64,000 bases of DNA from Laguncularia racemosa (lineage: Eukaryota; Streptophyta; Magnoliopsida; Myrtales; Combretaceae). Shown here piece by piece: positions 55,371 through 64,000 of the stretch (positions within the stretch are counted from its first letter, which is position 1; each line of letters opens with the position of its first letter). The translations under genes were made by a program, and so were the position numbers. Where the stretch lies: NCBI GenBank assembly GCA_037954665.1, contig JBBMOL010000039.1, forward strand, positions 4,960,001 through 5,024,000, in the 5' to 3' direction. The notes beneath the pieces were generated by a model. It did not search any database. It was not told where the DNA came from and was given only the letters and a program-made list of their open reading frames with translations.

Positions 55371-57099
55371 TGATAGAGCCATTTTATACTCAATCCTTAT
55401 AGCATAAATGGTGTTAATTTACTATTGATTTTATAGAATTCATAAGGAAATGATACTTAATTCTATTATGGTGATAAATCAGGTTAAATGGAGTCAAGGA
55501 TGCTAATTCAAGAAAATTAGAGAAGTCATCTACATCTTGGATCAAGACAAGGAATTACACTACCAGAGGAAAGTACATGGGCGTGTAATTGAAGTACACG
55601 GTCGTGTACTTGGTTTTGAATCAACAGGAAGATACACGGTTGAGTACACAGCCGTGTATCTGTCTAGGAGGAAGCACGGTTTGAGGCACGGCCAAGGTGC
55701 AAACCGTGTTACACACTGCACAAGAAGGCAAAATGTGGACTTTCAACAGAGAGAGACACGGCTTAGGGCACGGCCATGGTGGCAACCATGGGAGCAACCG
55801 TGCTTGAAGCCGTGGTGGAAGCTAGACGTGCCAAGGAGAAGAAATTGTGGAACTTTGACAGAGGAAGGCACGGCCTAGGATCTTGCCGTGGTGTAGACCG
55901 TGGTACACATTGGACAAGGATGAAGACTTGTTGATTATGCACAGAGGAAGGCACAGTTGGAAATCTAGCCATGGGTGGAGCCGTGGTACACACTGGACAC
56001 GGAAGATGATACGTGAATTATGCACAGAGGATGGCACGGCTTGACCCACGGCCGTGTGGTAGGGCGTGCCAGGCGGACGAATATTCACTTCTCGAAATCT
56101 ACTTGGAAAAGGAAAGATATTTTCGTATCTTGCTAGCAAAAGATCATCTGCCATTCCTTTAACAATATAAATAGAACCAACCCTAGAGGGTTAAGGCAAC
56201 TTTTAATCTGGAATCTTGAATCTTTGGATCTTGAAGAACTTTGGAGGCAGAGCAGGCAACCGGGTTCATTATGTTTCTACTTTTTATTTTCGTTTTATTG
56301 ATGAACATGTGTAGTTAAGCTACTTTTCTAGCCAAAGGGTCATAGATGTTTAATTCTCCACGAATTGTGAGGTCTAATTGACTTGTATTTATTCTATTCT
56401 TTGTTTTTGGGTATTCATATATCTTCTGAACGTCTTGTCATTATTATCTTTGTTGATTGGTATGAATAGAGCTCTTCTACTCGATTAACAAGTTAATATA
56501 TTGTCAACTAGCACATCAAATCCGTAATTGTTTGATTGTTCTAGTCTCAGTGACACAATAACATGTTTGGTTATAAAATAGATGATCGAATTCATGTTAT
56601 GGAGGTGTATGATCATGTTTAAATAGGTTATCTTATAATCTACTGGCATGAATTGGTGGTCTCTCTAGTTTTTAATGCCATTGGTAGATTAAATTCTAAG
56701 CGCTTGTCTAGGGTTGTCTAATCGGTAAGAGAAATAATCAAAGAGCTTCTCTTGATTATCGAGGAAGTACAGAGAGATAGGTTATTAGAGCTTGTTAATA
56801 ACCATAACCAGTTTATCTAGAATTAAGAATAGAAAATATTTGCATCGATGATCAATTCGTAGAATTAAACTATCTTGATTCCTTTGGCTAGGCTTTTATC
56901 AATATTCAACTTTATTATCTTGTTTCAATTTTACTTTGATTCACAAACAAAACCCCCCATTTTTCTTTTCCTCTTTATTCCCATTGAATAGAAATATCTT
57001 TAACCAATCCCTGTGGATTCGACCCTACTCACCACTATATGCAAATCATATAATTTTCTAGGAGTAGGTTTTTATTTTTGTTGGATTCGACACCCATCA
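55371..57099 (+). repeat. 5' LTR of the Athila-type element
   Basis: A 1,729-bp LTR. The part 55565-56065 is packed with CACGG, CCGTG, ACACGGTCGTGT and GCCGTGGT motifs in imperfect repeats of about 65-90 bp with recurring ACAGAGGAAGGCACGG. It shares its first ~200 bp closely with the fragment at 8079. Confidence 0.85.
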
Positions 57100-57151
57100 A
57101 ATTTTGGCGTCGTTGCCGGGGGATTGGTGTCAAATTTATTTCTATTCTTGT

Positions 57152-60100
57152 ATGACTCGTTCTTCTCAGACAGGTGAACTAATTTATAATCTGGAGATTG
57201 AGAAGACTCTAAAGAGACTACGACAAGAAGCTAGATCATCCACTAGACAGAACTCAGCATTAGATTTGTCTGATTCATTCCTTGATTCAGAAAAAGAAGA
57301 CGATATGGCAAATCCTGAGAGAACATTAAGGGAATTGGCTGCACCGGATGTAAATCAACAACCACTTTGTATTCACTACCCCGAACTAGCTGTGGAATTT
57401 GAGTTGAAATCTGGGTTGATACATCTGCTACCCACCTTTCATGGTCTTGAGAATGAAGATCCTCATAAGCATTTGAAAGAGTTCCATATAGTGTGTTCTA
57501 GTATGAGGCCGCAAGGAATAACCGACGATCAAATCAAGCTACATGCTTTTCCATTTTCTTTAAGTACTAAATCTAAAGATTGGTTGTTTTATTTGCCTCC
57601 AAGTTCTATCACCACTTGGATAGATATGGTGAGACTCTTCTTGGAGAAATTCTTCCCCGCATCCAGAGCCGCTGGTATAAGAAGAGAAATTTGTGGTATA
57701 AAACAAAGGACACCGAGACTCTTCATGAGTATTGGGAGAGGCTCAAGCAACTTTGTGCAAGCTGCCCACAACATGGGATATCTGAACAACTTCTCATCCA
57801 ATACTTCTACGAAGGCCTACTTTCGATGGAAAGAAAGATGATGGATACTGCAAGTGGAGGCGCCATAGTAAACAAAACCCCTGGTCAAGCTAGGGAATTG
57901 ATCTCCATTATGGCTGCCAATTCGCAACAATTTGGGTATAGGCATGATACATCTTCAAGGAAGGTAAATGAGGTAAGTGTGTCTAACCTTGAACATCAAA
58001 TTTCTAATCTTACCTCTCTTGTGCAGCAGCTAGCTCTTGGAAATACCTAGCAGGTGAAAGCTTGTGGAATTTGTGCTGCTCATAATCATCCGACCGACAT
58101 GTGCCCCATATTGCAAGATGACAACCATGAACACGCCAATGATGTAGGCGGATTCCCAGGACAACCACAAAGGAAATATGATCCCTATTCAAATACTTAC
58201 AATCCTGGATGGAGGGATCACCCTAACTTCAGATTTGGCAATAAACCACAAAACTTCCAACAATTCCAATCTAAGCCATCAAACCAAGTATCACAGGCTC
58301 CTTCCACTTCAGGTATGTCTCTTGAGGAAATTGTTAAATCACTTGCCGTTAATACAAAACAATTTCAGGATGAGACAAAGCAGAGCATCCACAACTTGGA
58401 AAATCAGGTAAGTCAACTTGCTTCTTCTATAAATAGGTTGGAAACTCAAGGTAAGTTACCTTCTCAAACCGTCACAAATCCAAAGCAAAGTGCTAATGCA
58501 ACTACCTTGAGAAATGGAACGAAATTGCAGGGATCAAATGAGAAGGAACACTGAACTAATCCTGAGGAAGAGACTGAGAAAGAAACTCCAACTCCAAGCC
58601 AGCAGAACAATCAGATCAAAGGACTCCTCATTAAACCACCAAAGGTCATGACAACAGCACCTCTTTTCCCTTCTAGATTAGCAAAATCTAAGAATGAAGC
58701 TGAAGAAAAAGAGATTCTTGACACTTTTCGCAAAGTTGAGGTAAACATTCCTTCGTTGGATGCAATTAAGCAAGTACCTCGTTATGCTAAATTTCTTAAA
58801 GAATTGTGCACTAACAAAAGAAAGCTGAAAGGTAATGAAAAGATTAATATAGGTGAGAATGTTTTAGCTATTCTTCAGAAGAAGCTTCCTCCTAAATGTA
58901 AGGATTCAGGTATGTTTACTATTCCTTGCAAAATAGGTAATATCGGAATCACTAAAGCTATGTGTGATTTAGGAGCTTCAATCAATGTTATGCCTTTGTC
59001 TGTTTATCAATGTTTAAATGTTGGCCCCCTGAAGGAAACATGCGTTATTGTTCAACTTGCTGATAGGTCCAATGTTTATCCTAAGGGAGTTCTAGAAGAT
59101 GTTTTAGTACAAGTTAATGGTTTGGTTTTCCCTGCAGATTTTTACGTGCTTGACATGGAGAATGATGATTCTCGTAATTCATCAATGATATTATTAGGGA
59201 GACCATTTCTTAAGACATCTAGAACAAAAATCGATGTACATGATGGTAACCTCACTATGGAATTTGATGGAGAAGTGATTAAATTTAACATTTATGATGC
59301 CATGAAATATCCTAGTGATATCTCTCCCGTTTTTGTTGTTGATGTTATTGACCCATTAACACAGGCTACATTTGATTTGATAGACGATGATGAGTTAAAA
59401 GTTGTACTTAATAAGAGTCTTACAATTCATGCATTGAAAACTCTTAAGGAGAAGCTTGTAATATCCTCTGATTTGCAGGACAAGATTTGGGAGTTGGAAT
59501 CATTAAAACCTATCAGGTATGATGTGTCCTACATTCATTTACCCCCTTCTAACACAAAACTTCTTCCTTCTATTGTGCAGGCACCGAAGCTAGAATTAAT
59601 ACCCGAACATTTAAAGTATATTTTCTTAGGAGAAAAGGAGACTCTTGTTGTGATAGTCTCCAACAAGCTAAGTACTTTAGAAGAAGAAAAGTTGATTTGG
59701 GTGTTGAGAGAGTACAAAGAAGCCATTGGATGGTCCATAGCTGATATCAAAGGACTAAGCCCCTCCACCTGCATGCACAAGATTTTGATGGAAGATAATT
59801 GCAAACCTTCAAGGGAAGTTCAGCGTCGTTTGAATCCACCTATGATGGAGGTAGTTAAGAAAGAGATCTTGAAACTTCTTGATGCAGGTATGATCTATCC
59901 AATTTCCGACAGCAAGTGGGTAAGTCTAATCCAAGTTGTTCCAAAGAAAACGGGCTTAACTATGATTGAAAACTCCGATGGTGAGTTAATTCCTACTCGA
60001 GTTCAGAATGGATGGAGGGTTTGTGTTGATTACAGGAAGTTAAATGCGTCAGCTCGGAAGGACCACTTCCTTCTTCCTTTTCTTGATAAGATGCTTGAAC

Positions 60101-61393
60101 GTTTGGCTGGCCATTCTCACTATTGTTGTCTTGATGGTTATTCAAGTTTTCATCAAATTCCAGTGGCACCGGAAGATCAAGAGAAGATACTTTTACTTGT
60201 CCATTCGGTACTTTTGCGTATCGAAGGATGCCTTTTGGGCTCTACAATGCCCCAGCCACATTCCAAAGATGTATGGTTAGTATATTTTCAGATTATGTGG
60301 AGAATATTATAGAGGTTTTCATGGATGACTTCATCGTCTATGGTAATTCTTTTGATTCATGTTTGACTAACCTTACAAAAGTGCTTCAAAGATGTATAGA
60401 TAAGAATTTAGTGTTGAATTATGAAAAATGTCACTTTATGGTTGAACAGAGTCTCATTTTAGGCCATATTGTATCTTCTAAGGGGCTTGAAGTCGATAAA
60501 GCTAAGGTAGAATTGATTAAATCTTTACATTACCCTGTGAGTGTACGGGAAATTCGGTCTTTTCTTGGGAGTGCAGGATTCTATCGACGCTTCATCAAGG
60601 ATTTCTCCAAGATTACTCAACCCCTATGTCGATTGCTACAAAAAGAAGTGACATTTGAGTTCGATGAGGCTTGCAAGAATGCTTTTGACACATTGAGGGA
60701 TAAGTTAATTTCTGCTCCAATCATCCGACCGCCCGACTGGACCCTTCCCTTTGAAATCATGTGTGATGCGAGCAATTATGCAGTTGGAGCAGTTCTTGGC
60801 CAAAGAGTTGGGAGAGCTTCTCATGTCATTTATTATGCTTCCAGAACATTGGATAATGCTCAATGCAACTATTCCACAACAGAAAAAGAACTCTTGGCTG
60901 TTGTTTTTGCATTAGAAAAATTCAGATCATATTTACTTGGTACTAAGGTAATTGTTTACTCTGATCATGCAGCTCTCAAATACCTGCTCGCGAAGAAGGA
61001 AGCGAAACCAAGACTTATTCGATGGATACTCTTATTACAAGAGTTTGATCTGGAAATACGTGATAGGAAAGACTTGGAAAACTTAGTTGCTGACCACCTC
61101 AGTAGAATTCCTATCAGTGAAGGGTCCACACAAATACAAGACGATTTTCCAGATGAGTATCTCTTTTCTATTCAAAAGACAATTTCCGTGGTATGCTGAT
61201 ATTGTCAATTATTTGGTTACTAAGACACTACCAAGTGATTTGTCTAGGGCTCAAAAAGACAAAATTAAAAGTGATGCTAAGTATTATGTATGGGATGATC
61301 CATATTTGTGAAAACATTATGCTGATCAAATCATTAGAAGGTGTATTTCTCAAGACGATATTCCTTTTGTCTTGCAATTTTGTCACACGCATG
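57152..61393 (+). pseudogene. Athila-type gag-pol
   Basis: ATG 57152 (MTRSSQTG) starts gag: HYPELAVEFELKSGLIHLLP, HKHLKEFHIVC, a frameshift at about 57680, ISEQLLIQYFYEGL, a stop at 58048-58050, knuckle CGICAAHNHPTDMC, and a stop at 58552-58554. The longest intact frame, 58648-60312, carries protease (MCDLGASINVMPLSVY, about 58960) and the first half of reverse transcriptase (GWRVCVDYRKLNASARKDHF, about 60010). A frameshift near 60200 leads into 60228-61199: MPFGLYNAPATFQRCM, FMDDFIVYG (about 60322), RNase H CDASNYAVGAVLG and YSDHAALKYLLAKKEAK, VADHLSRIP. After another frameshift near 61190, WYADIVNYLV and KYYVWDDPYL precede truncation in the integrase zinc finger. Not functional. Confidence 0.9.
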
Positions 61394-62955
61394 AACAAAC
61401 ATGAACAAGTGTCACACATGTTATGCAGTACTTAAACACAAGCAAACATTTCCTTAATACATTTAGGTCTAAAAGCATCAACAATGTACTCATGACCCCT
61501 TTAACACACTAGAACATGATTTAGTGATGGGAACTACCACTACAGGCCCCATACCCATGCCTACGTAAACCTTAAACTTAGTGATGGGAACTGCCGTTAC
61601 GGGCCCCACGCTTATGTCCACTTAACCTCTTAACCAACATTCAACTTAGATCATTTCAAGCATGACCCCATTAGGGACAACGTTACACAAGGATCATTGG
61701 AGTGCTCCCTAAAGATCTACCACTACAAGCTCTTAGGCCAAGCCATGCACATACAACATACAACTTAATCACTTAAACCAATTCATCAATTAAATCAAGT
61801 TCCATACATAGACTAACTTAAACAAGCACACAATAATATGCAAGTTACGCGTACCTTGAATCCTAGCCTTAAGCACTTCCTGGTCTTAGACTTAAGTTAA
61901 GTTGAAATCTGTTCACATCAATAAACTCTTCTTAGTACTTAATCTAAGATCAATATCATTCTCTTATTTCTCTTAATCCTATTTATTAAATTTCTCTAGG
62001 GCCTTATTAGCTATCTAGGTTGCTTGAAAATTAGTTTAATTTGAAGTTAAATAAATATATAATTAATTTATACTTCATTCAACATGGTCATGTTAGGGAC
62101 CCTTATTGCTCAACACAGCGGGATCATGACCATGTTAGGGGTCGTGTATCTTTCGTATAAAACTTAGTTTTAATATATTTGACATACAACCATGTTGGGA
62201 GGTCATGTTCTTCTTCATTCAACATAGTATAAACACGACTGTATTAGGAGGTCGTATTATCCTTGACTCAACATGGTCAAAACACAACTATGTTAGGAGG
62301 TTGTGTATCTCTCGGTGCAACTTTCACACTTACCATCTAAACACGACCGTGTTACCCTTAACTCAACACGATTTGGGAGGCCGTATATCTCTCGGTGTAC
62401 CTTTCAATTTCAATACGATCAAAACACGATTGTATTAATAGGCTATGTTACCTTTAGCAATTTCCACTGAACCTTAATTCCTTTACTTCAAATTCTCCAA
62501 AACTTAATCCTCTCTATTCCTAAGCTCAATTATATCTCTAAAATACATAATTGCATCTAGATTATAAGGATTTTTGTACTTGCACCCAAATTCCACAAAT
62601 TGAAACTTTGGCTCATTGATTCTCCATTCTCATACCGTCCCTTCACACCCTTCGTGTTTTGTATGAACAAACAACACTCATAAACTACAATTTCCATAAA
62701 TCTCAAATTGAAATTCATATGGAATTCCTTACCTTTTGTCTTTGAAATTTGATCGCTCCTTTTTCCTTTCATCTCTAGGGTTCGTGTCAAAGGTGTCTGT
62801 GTTGTCTACTATGTTACTGTGAGAGAGTGAAAAGGAGGAATGTTAGGTCATATGGGATTAAATACTCTTCATTGAGAAATTTCCAAATTGCCCCTTTAAA
62901 CTTTCTAAAATTCCATCCTTATCCCTAACTCTTTGTGATAATAAATTTATTACAT
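61394..62955. other. LTR-like sequence following the pol break
   Basis: No coding region. Two similar blocks AGTGATGGGAACTRCC...GGGCCCCA (about 61520-61545 and 61580-61605) and a stretch of degenerate palindromic repeats (62080-62460) are typical of gypsy LTR interiors. The boundary with the truncated pol suggests a deletion or nested insertion. Confidence 0.4.
62080..62460. repeat. Degenerate repeats on an ACACGACCGTGT palindrome
   Basis: About five imperfect units of roughly 55-65 bp with AACACGACTGTATTAGGAGGTCGT, AACTATGTTAGGAGGTTGTGTATCTCTCGGTG or AACACGACCGTGTTACCC-like cores, followed by CAACTTTCA/ACCTTTCA and ACTCAACA. Confidence 0.6.
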
Positions 62956-63059
62956 AAATAAATAAATAATATTTTTAATTATTACAAGCACAAAGGGGGT
63001 ATCATGCTTGTCCAGTATGCCAGGATTAAACACCATCAATGAGGCTCAATGGATAGATT

Positions 63060-63960
63060 AGATACATTGGTCATAAAATGTGGCTTCCTAAGGACCATAG
63101 ATGGAGATGTAGCTTAAAATTTGATGGAAGTTGAGACACTCGTGAAACTCCACAAGAATATTCTGGTGAGAAAATTGTCCACCAATTGCAATTCATAAGT
63201 GATGTGTGCATAGGTAAGCATCCAAGGAAGGTTAGAAGGGTTTGTCGTCCTAAAGACCTTAATTAGAAAAAAAAAGGTCAATATTCTTTCAACTTCCATA
63301 TTGATCAAAGCTAATGTTGCGACGTAATTTAGATGTCATGCACATTGAGAAGAATATGTAACAACGTTATTGGTACTATACTCGAGAATGATGGAAAAAA
63401 AAAGGACACTTACAAGGCTAGACTTGATATAGAGGATTTTGGTATTAGGAAGGAATTACATTTGGTCAAGCAAGGTAATGACAAACATTTAATTCCATAT
63501 GCTAGTTATACATTGAGTCTTATAGAAAGGAGAAGATTCTATCAATTCTTAAAAGGTATCAGCTTACCTGATGGAGTTACATCATGTATCGATAGGCGTG
63601 TGAATGAGTTGAACACAAAGCTTTCTAGGATGAAGAGCCATGATTGCCATGTGATGCTTCAAAGGTTGTTACCTGTGGGTGTTCGTGGCATGTTGTCAAA
63701 TGATGTTGCGATGGTTATAGTTGAACTTGGTTCATTTTTTTAGAAGTTATGTAAGTAGATTCTCAATGTCAATGAGGTAAAGCAAACGTAAAGCGATATT
63801 GTTACCATATTGTGCAAATTAAAATTGATCTTTCCTCCTACCTTCTTTGATGTGGTGATGCATTTAGCTGTACACTTGCTTAATGAACTATTGCTTGCTA
63901 GACCTATTGCATTTCGATGGATGTATCTTATAGAAAGGTATGAATGTATAAGTAAATGTA
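63060..63960 (+). pseudogene. CACTA (En/Spm) TNP2-type transposase remnant
   Basis: Pieces in several frames follow the TNP2 transposase order: a GHK-WLPKDHRWR-like segment at about 63070-63105; FHIDQS at about 63293; then MHIEKN at about 63333; and the 136-codon frame 63333-63743. That frame has NNVIGTILENDGKK, ARLDIEDFGIRKELHL, SLPDGVTSCIDRRVNELN, KSHDCHVMLQRLLPVGVRG and VIVELGSFF. It continues past a stop with ILCKLKLIFPPTFFDVVMH and RWMYLIERYE to the window end. A one-base frameshift near 63356 and several stops make it non-functional. No terminal inverted repeats are in view. Confidence 0.85.
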
Positions 63961-64000
63961 ATCTTTTATAAGTTTTATTTAACCTTTCATCATTCATTTA

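Larger units (their letters stand above)
55371..61393 (+). mobile_element. Athila-type Ty3/gypsy element, 3' truncated
   Basis: Long LTR 55371-57099 (TGATAGAGCC to CACCCATCA), then the primer-binding site TGGCGTCGTTGCCGGGGGA (57105), the tRNA-Asp-like site typical of Athila elements. Coding follows for gag, protease, reverse transcriptase, RNase H and the start of integrase. Sequence identity to pol stops at about 61393 (FCHTH region), where unrelated LTR-like sequence follows. No second LTR is seen. The left end interrupts the gypsy copy at 53407-55370. Confidence 0.88.

Overview
This window is nuclear DNA of a flowering plant, probably a eudicot. The evidence is AT-rich intergenic sequence, GT-AG introns, Ty1/copia and Ty3/gypsy (including Athila-type) LTR retrotransposons, a CACTA (En/Spm) transposase remnant, a plant LRR receptor kinase and a retrocopy of a plant nuclear-speckle RNA-binding protein gene. 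It holds one large host gene, one host retrocopy and one orphan receptor exon. Almost everything else is transposon-derived. A 500-base assembly gap lies at 8396-8895.

Left part (1-11 kb): unidentified sequence and LTR-like sequence; a non-autonomous Ty3/gypsy element on the minus strand (2819-6033) with complete LTRs but no reverse transcriptase, RNase H or integrase; a 105-bp tandem repeat; and a broken copia pol gene split by an Athila-type LTR and the gap. A stray exon 1 of an LRR receptor kinase sits at 11153-11309.

Middle (11.8-17 kb): a ~730-bp AT-rich foldback element; a processed retrocopy of an NSR-type RNA-binding protein with a 14-bp target-site duplication and an A-rich tail (13613-14733); an RNase-H-like relic; and a probable solo copia LTR.

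The dominant feature is a 24-exon LRR VIII-2 receptor-like kinase gene on the minus strand, 49438 down to 17135. All 24 exons can be placed with GT-AG borders and keep one reading frame of 1,052 codons (3,156 nt). It encodes signal peptide, LRRs, malectin-like region, transmembrane helix and RD-type kinase. The one defect is an in-frame TAA in LRR exon 11 (codon 321). Three nearly complete LTR retrotransposons, all antisense to the gene, inflate three of its introns: gypsy 20987-26743, copia 28380-33614 and copia 35619-40301.

Right part (49.7-64 kb): the region upstream of the gene, a second copy of the same gypsy family broken by an Athila-type element (55371 to ~61393), LTR-like sequence with degenerate palindromic repeats, and the 3' part of a TNP2-type CACTA transposase running off the window end.

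No previously unknown system is evident. The strongest observations are the nonsense codon in an otherwise preserved receptor gene, the retrocopy with its insertion signature, the deletion-derivative retrotransposon, and arrays of a CACGGCCGTG-type palindrome in LTRs of different families.
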